From NCBI RefSeq assembly GCF_000518605.1, contig NZ_JADX01000014.1, positions 157,589 through 221,588 on the forward strand: 64,000 nucleotides of DNA, read 5' to 3'. The translations under genes and the position numbers were made by a program. The notes below the pieces were generated by a model, which saw only the letters and a program-made list of their open reading frames with translations, did no database searches and was not told where the DNA came from. Below are positions 48,631 to 56,908 of this stretch, piece by piece; positions within the stretch are counted from its first letter, which is position 1, and each line of letters starts with the position of its first letter. The stretch comes from Shewanella fidelis ATCC BAA-318 (GTDB lineage Bacteria > Pseudomonadota > Gammaproteobacteria > Enterobacterales > Shewanellaceae).

Positions 48631-48975
48631 ATGTGGTGGCGAGTACTTATTATATTTTTAGCCTATGTTCTAATTGGGGCACACTTTTTACGTTTTGGCC
48701 ACAATGAAGCCTGTATCGCATTTGCCTTAAGCCCGTTATTGCTTCTTATCAAATCAACCTGGGCAACTCGAATTTTACAGTTAGGCTTAGTTATATCAGC
48801 AATATTGGTATGGGGACTCAGCGCATTTGAATACATTCAAATGCGTATCGCTGCTGATGCACCTTGGTATCGACTAAGTGCCATTATGACTGCGGTAATT
48901 GCGTTTACACTGTTAGCAGCTTGGTGCGGCAACGGTATTATTGAAAAACGTAACCAACGTAAGTTCTTCAGTTAA
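48631..48975 (+). CDS. small integral membrane protein of unknown function
   Basis: 114 residues with about four hydrophobic segments (5-22, 28-42, 48-66, 85-103), a basic C-terminus (EKRNQRKFFS), and AGAGG before the ATG. I do not recognise a family. Upstream neighbour is the RecX-like gene (135 bp); no operon is evident. Confidence 0.65.
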   Translation: MWWRVLIIFLAYVLIGAHFLRFGHNEACIAFALSPLLLLIKSTWATRILQLGLVISAILVWGLSAFEYIQMRIAADAPWYRLSAIMTAVIAFTLLAAWCGNGIIEKRNQRKFFS

Positions 48976-48986
48976 GCACATACTAA

Positions 48987-49025
48987 AATATCGCTCAGTA
49001 AATAGTTGTGATATTGAGCGATATT
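48987..49025 (-). terminator. large hairpin after the ABC transporter cluster, possible terminator
   Basis: AATATCGCTCA (48987-48997) and TGAGCGATATT (49015-49025) form a perfect 11-bp stem with a 17-nt loop. Only a short T-run follows on the minus strand, so termination may be weak. It lies 54 bp after the end of the broken permease gene. Confidence 0.4.
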
Positions 49026-49079
49026 AAACCTTTAGTTAAATTCGCAATTTATATACTGTGCGATAACCACGCACTATCA

Positions 49080-50586
49080 TTAACAGCACCTAGCTAACTG
49101 CTTATGTTTCCCGTGCAATAGTCTCCTACTTGCGATATCGACCAATATGTTAATTAACGCGGTCACTAACAACAGCACAATTGCGCCGTTATAGCGGATT
49201 TCAGCAAAATTACTATCAATATAAAATCCCAGTGTTGCCACTCCTAACATACCCAATATCGCAGTTTCTCTTAAGATCACTTCAAAGCGATAAAACAGTA
49301 ACGCCATCATATTGGGATAAACTGCTGGTAATACCTCAAAAGCATAGCTGTCTATGCGTTGATTAAAGTTATCTGCTGTGGGTAACTTATCTGATTGGCG
49401 AGTGAGCAAATAAGCGATCAGCGAGCATCGCAGGCAACATAGACGGACCAAGTAAAAGCAGAAAAACAAACGCAAAAATATACTCTGGCACTGAACGACA
49501 GATCAGCACCATAAAGCGACTACAATACCCGACAAATAAGCCCGCAAATGCGCGATGACACATAGTGCTAGCAACCAGAGCAATCGTATAGGTCATTCCT
49601 AGAGCGGCAACAGCCAATAGCAAGGTTGCATACATGCCGGGTAAAGCCTGCTCATATAATATAGGCTTCAGCCAAGTCGCTAACTCAAACAACCAAGCGC
49701 CTGATATTCCCTCGCCGTCTACGCCACCAGTCTGCAACATAGGAGGTAAAATATCATGACTAATAAAACGCCAAATAAGCGTACCATCAACCTCAGGCAC
49801 AACCGGTAAGCTCCATACTGCAATCACCCAATAAACAGGTAATAGCTTTAATCGGCACCAATAATGAATAGTGCCAATTAGGCTAATAAACAATATTAAC
49901 AATGCTGCTGCTTGATGATAATGCCCTTGCCTAAAAGCAGTTTCTAAATAAAAGCCTAAGGTTGGCATACCTACAAACCCCAATACAGCACTGCTCTTCA
50001 AACCACATTCAAAACGGTATCGTATATAAGCGCTGATTGGCACCAATACATGGGCTAAGCGCCCATATATATAGCGACTAATTCGATCGGTGTTACAGGC
50101 AAAGGTTTGCGATGTGGTCATAGGCGCTTACTGTAAAATATCACTAAATACTCGAGCAAATGTGGCACCATAAGGTAGCCCAATAGCCAAAATGCCAGTT
50201 AGTGGTGACAGACCAAAAATTTGTAAAAACAACAGCGCCCAGAACAGCTCATGAATTGAGCGAGTAAAGGCACATATACAGGCGATAAACGGCTTGTGAT
50301 AAATAAGCGACAGTGGTGCACCAATACATAGCGCCAAACTGACACCTAGAAGCGCAAATCCGACAGTTTGCCATAGGGCATTGATTAAATATTCCGTAGC
50401 AAAAAAGTCAGGCGATACAAAGCCTTTTGCTATCAAAACCAATTCATGCCAAGGATCTAGTGCAATGATTTCTGTATCTGCGAACAAAAAACAGATGCCT
50501 GCAATCAGTAATAAAGAACAGCTTACTTTTTGCCAATAGCCAACAAAGGCAAATGGGCGAGTGAAACGCTTACGATCAGCTGACAA
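49080..50586 (-). pseudogene. PhnE-type ABC permease, fused two-domain, disrupted
   Basis: Read on the minus strand from 50586, the first domain (FATEYLINALWQTVGFALLG ... FARVFSDILQ) is cut by an in-frame TAA at 50128-50130. The same frame continues with ISAYIRYRFECGLKSSAVLGF and later starts a second permease domain (ATLLLAVAALGMTYTIALVA ... LLLLGPSMLPAML). Near 49415-49425 homology jumps to another frame (LIAYLLTRQ ... LLFYRFEVILRETAILGMLGV, ending 49080), with a few residues apparently lost. So a ~500-residue fused permease carries one nonsense codon and one frameshift/deletion. The ATPase and binding-protein genes upstream look intact. Reading it as three real short genes is unlikely because each lacks half of a domain. 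Confidence 0.8.
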
Positions 50587-50587
50587 A

Positions 50588-51256
50588 TCAACGACTCATT
50601 TCATAAAGTGCTTGGAGCTGATCTTGATGAGCATCAACGCAAATGTCGTGGACATAAACATCAAACTGTCTCTTACCTTGGTGCAAACCAATAACGCGGT
50701 CGAAACACGCTAATGCCATACTGGTATCATGCAGTGCCATGATTACAGTTGAATGTTGATTAAAGACATACCTTAACAAGCGTCTTCCCATTGTAGGATC
50801 GAGCGCAGAAAAGGGTTCATCACCAATAAAGACCTGCTGTTTTTGATAAAGCGCTCGCCCTAAAGCTACACGCTGACGCTGGCCACCTGACAGATTGGCA
50901 ACAACTTGAGTCATTGGGCACTCAAGCTCTAGAGCAGTAGTAAGCTCACTCACTTTATAACGGTTGCTTGGTAGTGGATAAACTAAGTTAACTAGATTGT
51001 ATAACCAATGGTGTCGCTGCAGTTCCCCCATATAGATATTATGAAATACACTCAGGTTTTCAACCAAGCCTTGTCGCTGCGAGCACAATGCCGCTTTAGA
51101 TCGCAACACATCATAGATATGATGAATAAGCGTTGTTTTACCACTACCTGAACGCCCAACTATCGCTATTTTTTCTCCCTCTTTTATCGTTAAACTATCG
51201 ATGTCTAACGCTACTTTACCGCCAAACTCTACAAGTACATGTTCAATTGTAAGCAT
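50588..51256 (-). CDS. PhnC-like ABC transporter ATP-binding protein
   Basis: 222 residues with Walker A GRSGSGKTT, a Q-loop region (CSQRQGLVENLSV), signature LSGGQRQRVALGRA, Walker B VFIGDEPFSALDP and switch histidine ALHDTS. All catalytic elements are intact. It is separated by 1 bp from the disrupted permease gene and by 3 bp from the binding-protein gene. It should power uptake of an oxyanion, but its permease partner is broken. Confidence 0.9.
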   Translation of the reverse strand: MLTIEHVLVEFGGKVALDIDSLTIKEGEKIAIVGRSGSGKTTLIHHIYDVLRSKAALCSQRQGLVENLSVFHNIYMGELQRHHWLYNLVNLVYPLPSNRYKVSELTTALELECPMTQVVANLSGGQRQRVALGRALYQKQQVFIGDEPFSALDPTMGRRLLRYVFNQHSTVIMALHDTSMALACFDRVIGLHQGKRQFDVYVHDICVDAHQDQLQALYEMSR

Positions 51257-51259
51257 GAG

Positions 51260-52114
51260 TTAATCGATCAAACCTATTGCTTTAGCGACATCTTCAATGG
51301 GCTCATAATCACTGTTATCTGCGGGCACAAAAGACTGTCGAGGGAAACTGCTAAGCAGCTCTGTATCTGTCATTCCTAGCAAGGCTTGAGTGACTTTTTC
51401 AGAAAAGCCTTTACCAAAATTAGCGTTAACGTCGCCTCTAATGGTCCATTGATAGTCTGGATAGGCGGGACTTTCCCAGATAACATTCACTTTGTTTAAA
51501 TCGACTCTACCGTTAGCTAATGCGCTTTCCCAGACCTTATAATTAACTGCACCGACTTGATAAACACCAGCCTGAACTTGCGCTATAGTGCGACTGTGAT
51601 CCCCTGAGTAACCAATCCTTTTAAACACTTCTTTAGTATTTTTACCTAAATTACGCTCAATAAAGAATTGCGGCATAAGTCGACCGGAGGTGGAATTTTT
51701 TGCACCAAAAGTAAATGTATAACCATTTATATTGGGAAAACTATCACTCGGCACAATCTCTGTTGATGAATGCGCAATAAAATAGCTTTTAAAAAACTGA
51801 TCTTCGTAGCCCTGCGCTATCGCTTGGGAATCTGGAACTAAACGCCGAGCTTGTACCCCTGACAAACCACCAAACCAGGCCAGTTGAACTTGATTATTTC
51901 TAAACGCCGTGACAGCTGCAGAATAAGACTTAACCGGAATATACTTAACATCTATGCCTAATTGCTGCTCAAGATATTGTGCGACCTTCTCAAACCGAGT
52001 ACGAAGCTGAGTCTCATCTTCGTCTGGAATAGCGGTAAAAGTAAACGTCTGTGCCATTACCGTAGGCGAGCTTAACAGGGCTAGTAATACGGCACATCGC
52101 ATCTTGAGCGACAT
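51260..52114 (-). CDS. PhnD-like periplasmic binding protein, putative selenate/phosphonate-type oxyanion receptor
   Basis: 284 residues, signal peptide to about MAQ (residue 22). PhnD-family features: FTAIPDEDETQLRTRFEKVAQYL, YIPVKSYSAAVTAFRNNQVQLAWFGG, AKNSTSGRLMPQFFIER, AGVYQVGAVNYKVWE. From memory it resembles the clade annotated as putative selenate-binding more than true PhnD, but no selenium gene (selD, mnmH) is in the window, so the ligand is uncertain among selenate, phosphonate and phosphite. First gene of the ABC cluster. Divergent from phoP across 286 bp. Confidence 0.8.
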   Translation of the reverse strand: MSLKMRCAVLLALLSSPTVMAQTFTFTAIPDEDETQLRTRFEKVAQYLEQQLGIDVKYIPVKSYSAAVTAFRNNQVQLAWFGGLSGVQARRLVPDSQAIAQGYEDQFFKSYFIAHSSTEIVPSDSFPNINGYTFTFGAKNSTSGRLMPQFFIERNLGKNTKEVFKRIGYSGDHSRTIAQVQAGVYQVGAVNYKVWESALANGRVDLNKVNVIWESPAYPDYQWTIRGDVNANFGKGFSEKVTQALLGMTDTELLSSFPRQSFVPADNSDYEPIEDVAKAIGLID

Positions 52115-52311
52115 ATTGTCATCCTTAAAAATGAAAAATAAATTTTACTTAACCTTAACGAAAATTCAGCAACAAACCCAGTGTTCACCACATAAAATAA
52201 CGTGAAGATCGTAAACGACCGCGTTTTATAGACAAAACTCTCACTTTTAAGGCCAAAACCTACACAAAAAAGAGGTGAATATCCTAGTTCAGCAGTTGTT
52301 AAGTTTATAAG

Positions 52312-52369
52312 GCGTAAACTCTTTATTCATCACATACATAGTTGCAGTCGTCGTAATTCTGCGTAAACT
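52312..52369 (+). promoter_or_regulatory. repeated GCGTAAACT elements upstream of phoP
   Basis: GCGTAAACT occurs at 52312-52320 and 52361-52369. The inverse complement contains GTTTA, the half-site of enterobacterial PhoP boxes. The first copy pairs with an upstream GTTTA (GTTTA-N7-TAAAC). Autoregulation is possible but not shown. Confidence 0.35.
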
Positions 52370-52400
52370 GAACTGTATCGAATTCAAGGATATTTAGATT

Positions 52401-53075
52401 ATGCGAATACTGGTTGTTGAAGATGATCCAATTTTATCTCACCACTTAAAAGTTCAATTAAGTGAGTTAGGTAACCAAGTTCAAGTTGCATTAACAGCTA
52501 AAGAAGGATTTTATCAAGCCACCAACTACCCTATTGATGTTGCTATCGTTGATTTAGGATTACCCGATCAAGATGGCATTAGCCTTATTCAAAGCTTGCG
52601 TGACAGTGGTCTTAAAGCGCCAGTACTTATCCTAACTGCTAGAGTTAACTGGCAAGATAAAGTTGAAGGCCTAAATGCCGGCGCTGATGACTATTTAGTT
52701 AAACCATTTCAAAAAGAAGAGCTAGTTGCACGTCTTGATGCATTAGTCCGTCGCAGTGCAGGATTTGTCAAACCACAGATAACCAGTGGCCCGTTAGAGA
52801 TAGATCTCGCAGCTAAACAAGTGACATTAAATGATCAGCCAATGGAAGTGACTGCATTTGAATATTTAATCTTGGAATATTTAATGCGACATTGCCATGA
52901 AGTTGTAGCTAAGCAACGTTTGCTCGATGTCATATATGGCGACAAAGAAGGCGATCCCAATACCATTGAAGTGATGGTTAGCCGACTACGTAAAAAGTTA
53001 ACTAAAGACGGCCTTGAAAACCCAATCGCTACCATCCGTGGCCAAGGGTATAAGTTCAACTTACCATGCAGTTAA
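52401..53075 (+). CDS. phoP: OmpR-family response regulator PhoP-like
   Basis: 224 residues. Receiver domain with acidic pocket VVEDD, phospho-acceptor Asp51 in IVDLGLPD, T/S in LTAR, lysine in VKPF; then a winged-helix DNA-binding domain ending TIRGQGYKFNL. It aligns closely from memory with E. coli PhoP (DIAIVDLGLPDEDGLSLI, LTARESWQDKVE). Its gene overlaps phoQ by 10 bp. In relatives PhoPQ responds to divalent cations, acid and cationic peptides. Confidence 0.93.
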   Translation: MRILVVEDDPILSHHLKVQLSELGNQVQVALTAKEGFYQATNYPIDVAIVDLGLPDQDGISLIQSLRDSGLKAPVLILTARVNWQDKVEGLNAGADDYLVKPFQKEELVARLDALVRRSAGFVKPQITSGPLEIDLAAKQVTLNDQPMEVTAFEYLILEYLMRHCHEVVAKQRLLDVIYGDKEGDPNTIEVMVSRLRKKLTKDGLENPIATIRGQGYKFNLPCS

Positions 53076-54418
53076 AATTCAAACCAAAGAAACGTCTGCT
53101 CACGCGGATGTTTCTTACCTCCTTATCAATTATCGCCTTAGTGGGTTTTGGCTTGGCCTGGATGGTCAATATTCTGCATGCGCAAAATAGTTATAATGAA
53201 GAAACTGCACAGCTAATTGCTGAAATCCCTAAAGTTGCTGCTGAGTTAAGAGAGCACGACTTAATACCCGACAACAGTGATGAATGGCTTGAAGATAATA
53301 GCGCAAAACAGCGTTATATTATTGCCAGTTGTGACAGTACATTTAATCAAGTATGGACCTCGTCACTCGCCGTTGATCGTGGACTGTTTGACACCTGTGA
53401 ACGTTTTAACGAGATCAGAAATAGCTCTCCCCCCTATTATCTTTCGCTTGCCGACTCTAAAGGTTATTTCGTTTATTTGCTGTCCCTTGAGATTGCCGCC
53501 AATAAATACAATCTACTGGTATTAAAAGACGCTGAAAAACTCGAAGAAGAATACAGTAAGTTCAGTCGCTTAACCTATATCCGCTTAGCGTTTGTATTAG
53601 CCCTCGCACTAGTGTTGCTTATCAGTGCTGCCTACTGGGGAATGCGCCCCTTAGTACGATTACGCAATGAGTTGCAGTCTGTAAACAGTGGTAAATCTAA
53701 ATCCTTATCCGATGGCTACCCAGTTGAACTTGAAGGCGTCACTCAAGCACTCAACCAACTGCTTGTGCAGTCAAGCGCGCAGCAGCAGCGTTACCAAAAC
53801 GCGATGAATGATCTCGCTCATAGCCTTAAAACCCGACTGGCAGCGGTGCATGCCATCACTGATGACTCATCCTTAGATAAAGAGGCTTGCAGTGAAAAAA
53901 TCATGGAACAAGTTAGCCAAATGGATCAATTGGTAAAATACCAATTAAAACGTGCCATGCTAGGCCGTAAAGGACTTAAGCAAGAGCAGACACAAATTGG
54001 CCCTTTAGTTGAACAACTTTCGCAAATGTTGTTTAAAGTCTATCGTGATAAACAGGTAAAATTTGAGTCAGCAATTCCAGCAGAACATGTGTTTCCCGGT
54101 GACAAAGGCGACTTAATGGAACTGTGTGGAAATTTAATGGAGAATGCATTCAAACTATGTATCAGCACAGTGAAAGTGTCTTCCTATTACAATGATGCCG
54201 GTGAATTTGAATTGCTCGTTGAAGACGACGGCCCGGGTGTTGAAGAGAGTATTAGACAAAATATCATTCAACGAGGGGTACGCGCGGACACCCAAAAACC
54301 TGGGCAAGGGATCGGCCTTGCTGTTTGTAATGAAATCGTCATCAGTTATGGCGGCCGTTTAAGCATTGAAACCTCTGAACTCGAAGGGGCATGCTTTAGG
54401 ATTTCTATTCCTATTTAA
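53066..54418 (+). CDS. phoQ: PhoQ-like sensor histidine kinase
   Basis: 450 residues. TM1 at about 14-36, a periplasmic sensor to ~170 with an acidic cluster (ELREHDLIPDNSDEWLEDN) and two cysteines (SCDSTF, DTCERF) that might form a disulfide, TM2 at about 172-196, HAMP-like segment, H-box NDLAHSLKTRL, N-box NLMENAFKLC, G1 VEDDGPGV and G2 GQGIGLAVCNEI. The cytoplasmic core is a canonical kinase. The acidic sensor surface is consistent with divalent-cation sensing. Its last codons overlap the opposing dioxygenase gene by 8 bp. Confidence 0.9.
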   Translation: MQLKFKPKKRLLTRMFLTSLSIIALVGFGLAWMVNILHAQNSYNEETAQLIAEIPKVAAELREHDLIPDNSDEWLEDNSAKQRYIIASCDSTFNQVWTSSLAVDRGLFDTCERFNEIRNSSPPYYLSLADSKGYFVYLLSLEIAANKYNLLVLKDAEKLEEEYSKFSRLTYIRLAFVLALALVLLISAAYWGMRPLVRLRNELQSVNSGKSKSLSDGYPVELEGVTQALNQLLVQSSAQQQRYQNAMNDLAHSLKTRLAAVHAITDDSSLDKEACSEKIMEQVSQMDQLVKYQLKRAMLGRKGLKQEQTQIGPLVEQLSQMLFKVYRDKQVKFESAIPAEHVFPGDKGDLMELCGNLMENAFKLCISTVKVSSYYNDAGEFELLVEDDGPGVEESIRQNIIQRGVRADTQKPGQGIGLAVCNEIVISYGGRLSIETSELEGACFRISIPI

Positions 54419-55106
54419 CTGCGGCATATAACTGCTCAGCGCGATTAAACATGATCCAAGACGTTGCGATATATTTGTCGTGACTCTTGGGCATATTGCC
54501 TCGATGAGAATGGGTGAACCCAGCAGGCGCAATAACCATAGTGCCCTTTTTCGGCTTTACCCGCTTATTCTGATAATAGAACTCAGTTTCGCCGCCCTCT
54601 TCCACGTCATTTAAATAAAACATATAAAGCACGACTCTGTGCAACGCTTCATTATGCCCCTGTTGCGGAAACTGCTCTGAATGCCAATGGGGATAGCCGC
54701 CTTTTGCTTTAGGGTACTTTTGAATATTAATAGTGCCACTTCGATACAGGTATTTAACCAAGGCTTCAGCTCTGTTTTTACCGTACTTTTGATAATTATC
54801 AGGCGTTAAGGTGATTGATTCACCATTCTCGCCAGCAACATTTACCGCTACCGCCCCCATTAATGCGAGCGAATACTTATCAAAGTATCTTGTTACATTC
54901 GCTAATGTATAACCCAATAAACGATTTTTCATCACTGCCAGATCCGGGTGAGCATCAAGCATTAAATCTAAGCTGACCTTCTTAGATGTATCTACCCCAC
55001 CACCAGTACGACCAGCTTGCACACCTGAATGATTATCAAATTGGCGTACTAATTCATCACAAAATTCATTCGGAAGTGCATTGGGATATACTTCTATAAA
55101 ATCCAT
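54411..55106 (-). CDS. 2-oxoglutarate/Fe(II)-dependent dioxygenase-like protein (prolyl-hydroxylase type)
   Basis: 231 residues. The double-stranded beta-helix motif HxE reads HWHSEQ (around 142-147), followed by ALHRVVLYMFYLNDVEEGGETEFYY and the distal histidine in THSHRG, with the arginine/lysine region at HDKYIATSW. This fits 2OG-Fe(II) oxygenases of the prolyl 4-hydroxylase kind. HxE in place of HxD is tolerated in some members. The substrate (protein or small molecule) is unknown. Convergent with phoQ and divergent from the HD-GYP gene. Confidence 0.8.
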   Translation of the reverse strand: MDFIEVYPNALPNEFCDELVRQFDNHSGVQAGRTGGGVDTSKKVSLDLMLDAHPDLAVMKNRLLGYTLANVTRYFDKYSLALMGAVAVNVAGENGESITLTPDNYQKYGKNRAEALVKYLYRSGTINIQKYPKAKGGYPHWHSEQFPQQGHNEALHRVVLYMFYLNDVEEGGETEFYYQNKRVKPKKGTMVIAPAGFTHSHRGNMPKSHDKYIATSWIMFNRAEQLYAAVK

Positions 55107-55128
55107 TTATTGGGCTCTCTATTTATCT

Positions 55129-55158
55129 ATAATTTACAGTTAAGTAATTGTAAATTAT
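55129..55158. promoter_or_regulatory. 30-bp inverted repeat between the dioxygenase and HD-GYP genes
   Basis: ATAATTTACA (55129-55138) and TGTAAATTAT (55149-55158) form a perfect 10-bp dyad with a 10-bp spacer in the 100-bp divergent control region. It is a plausible operator for a regulator of both genes. It could also form a hairpin in either leader RNA. Confidence 0.45.
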
Positions 55159-55206
55159 ATAACTTGAGTTAGAATAGCAAATCAGCAAAGATTTAAAATA
55201 ATACTC

Positions 55207-56463
55207 ATGACAAATAGTTGTAAAGTTGCAGTAACACAGCTTCAAGTTGGTAATTTTGTACGTTTACCTATCGCCTGGAAAGATCATCCTTTCGTTTTTA
55301 ATACGTTTAAAATCAAGCAGCAAGCTCAAATAGAGATCATAAAAAATCTTGGCATAAAATTCGTTTATGTTAGAGAGGATCGTAGTGATGCACCACCGCT
55401 GTCCGCTAAAGCTGCTGCAAATAACGCCGCTATTATTGATAACAACTTGCAACAAATTTCCAATGAACTGCATCAGCAAAAAGCCAAGAGTATTGAAGCC
55501 CAACAGGCGCTAAGACGTCATCTGCAAAAAACCGAGAAAGACTTTGTTCGCAACGTCGCTATGATGCGTAATCTGATAAATAAACTACGCAATCGTCCCC
55601 TTGACGCCGTTAATGAGGCCAAAGAATTAGTTCACGGTGTGTGTAATCAACTTCTTACCGAAGACAAACTCGTTTTACACCTAATGTCAGATGCCAAAAA
55701 TGACGAAAGTATCTATTACCACTCTATCAATGTTGCGGTCCTTTCAATGTTAGTTGCTAAAGAGCTTAGCTGGAGTCGCAAAGAGATTGAATGGATTGGC
55801 ATGGGGGCTTTATTTCATGATATTGGCAAGCTTAATATACCCACTCAACTATTACGCAAAGCCACACCACTGACAAATGCAGAGCAGAACTTTTTTAATC
55901 AGCACCCATTAATGGGCGTAAAGCTACTTAATGGCGCGGATAACTTTCCGAAAGAAGCCCTACCTATCGTGTTAAATCATCATGAATTTTTAGATGGTTC
56001 TGGTAGCCCCAATGGCTTAAAAGAAGCTGATCTTGATAAACTAAGCCAGCTGGTTTGTGTCATCAATACCTATGACAACTTGTGCCACTCAGATCGGAGC
56101 AAGAAAGCGCGTACTCCCTACTCAGCGCTCGGCTTCCTTTACAAAAACTATAAAGAGCAGCTTAATCAAACGGTAATTAATCGCTTAGTAAAAATATTAG
56201 GGGTTTATCCACCGGGTAGCGTTGTCGAATTAAATTCAGGCCAATTTGCTATGGTCATGTCGGTTAATTTGAGTCAGCTATTACTTCCTAGAGTACTCGT
56301 CTATGATCCAAGCGTGCCAAAAGAACAAGCGCCAATTATTGACCTTGCAGCTGAAAACTTAAATATTGTTAGATGTTTGCCTGTAGCCGCTCTGCCAGAG
56401 AAAATATTGAAATACCTCAACCCAAGAGAAAAAGTCAGCTATTTCTTAGGCTCGGAAAGATAA
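55207..56463 (+). CDS. HD-GYP-like c-di-GMP phosphodiesterase with DUF3391 N-terminus, degenerate GYP
   Basis: 418 residues. N-terminal DUF3391 (to ~130), then an HD-GYP fold: the HD pair His204-Asp205 in FHDIGKLN, histidines 258-259 in HHE, and the signature normally DGxGYP reads DGSGSP at 263-268 (Tyr replaced by Ser). Metal-binding residues look kept, so hydrolysis may persist, but the altered GYP loop may change partner or substrate specificity. C-terminal residues 330-418 form a beta-rich tail (PPGSVVELNSGQFAMVMSV). It may oppose GGDEF enzymes in c-di-GMP control. Confidence 0.83.
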   Translation: MTNSCKVAVTQLQVGNFVRLPIAWKDHPFVFNTFKIKQQAQIEIIKNLGIKFVYVREDRSDAPPLSAKAAANNAAIIDNNLQQISNELHQQKAKSIEAQQALRRHLQKTEKDFVRNVAMMRNLINKLRNRPLDAVNEAKELVHGVCNQLLTEDKLVLHLMSDAKNDESIYYHSINVAVLSMLVAKELSWSRKEIEWIGMGALFHDIGKLNIPTQLLRKATPLTNAEQNFFNQHPLMGVKLLNGADNFPKEALPIVLNHHEFLDGSGSPNGLKEADLDKLSQLVCVINTYDNLCHSDRSKKARTPYSALGFLYKNYKEQLNQTVINRLVKILGVYPPGSVVELNSGQFAMVMSVNLSQLLLPRVLVYDPSVPKEQAPIIDLAAENLNIVRCLPVAALPEKILKYLNPREKVSYFLGSER

Positions 56464-56587
56464 CCTTGATAGCAAGCAGTAGCAGGTTCATCACTAAAAA
56501 ATGATAAGCAATTAACTGCTATTTCTTGCTGAATTAAGCACCACTAACTAACGTTAATATATAACATTAATGTTACAGGCAGTGCTT

Positions 56588-56902
56588 ATGACTGAACTTC
56601 CAGATTTTGATAGACTATTATGGCTAGCAAAGAATGCCCCAGATAAGCTCGATGCATTACAAAAAAAATTAAGCCAAGAAGTCATTAATGATGCGAGTCA
56701 AACTAATCAAGCCAACCTCAACTGTTTACTGCATGACTTAGAAAAACGCTTAGCTTTATGCGATAGCCCAAATCAACGCTGCCAACTAGTTAGTAGCTTA
56801 ATGTTTCAAAAGCTGGCCATACTCAATCAAGTTTACAACCAGCCAGAGCAGTTTTTTTCTAATAAAGCTAAAGTTGTTCCCTTAGGTAACAAACTAGGTT
56901 AA
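56588..56902 (+). CDS. DUF3135-like small protein
   Basis: About 104 residues from ATG 56588 (MTELPDFDRLLWLAK); an upstream ATG at 56570 would add six residues. All-helical sequence with LQKKLSQEVI and CQLVSSLMFQKLAI segments, resembling DUF3135 proteins. No catalytic motif. Converges on corA with 6 bp between. Confidence 0.65.
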   Translation: MTELPDFDRLLWLAKNAPDKLDALQKKLSQEVINDASQTNQANLNCLLHDLEKRLALCDSPNQRCQLVSSLMFQKLAILNQVYNQPEQFFSNKAKVVPLGNKLG

Positions 56903-56908
56903 TGCGGA

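Noticed and set aside
49387..50121. 244-residue ORF as an independent permease gene
   Set aside because: It begins in the middle of a PhnE domain and ends in the middle of a second one; it is better read as the centre of one disrupted gene that starts at 50586.
50128..50130. In-frame stop as a recoded selenocysteine codon, suggested by the selenate-like context
   Set aside because: The codon is TAA, not TGA, and no SECIS-like hairpin was seen after it.
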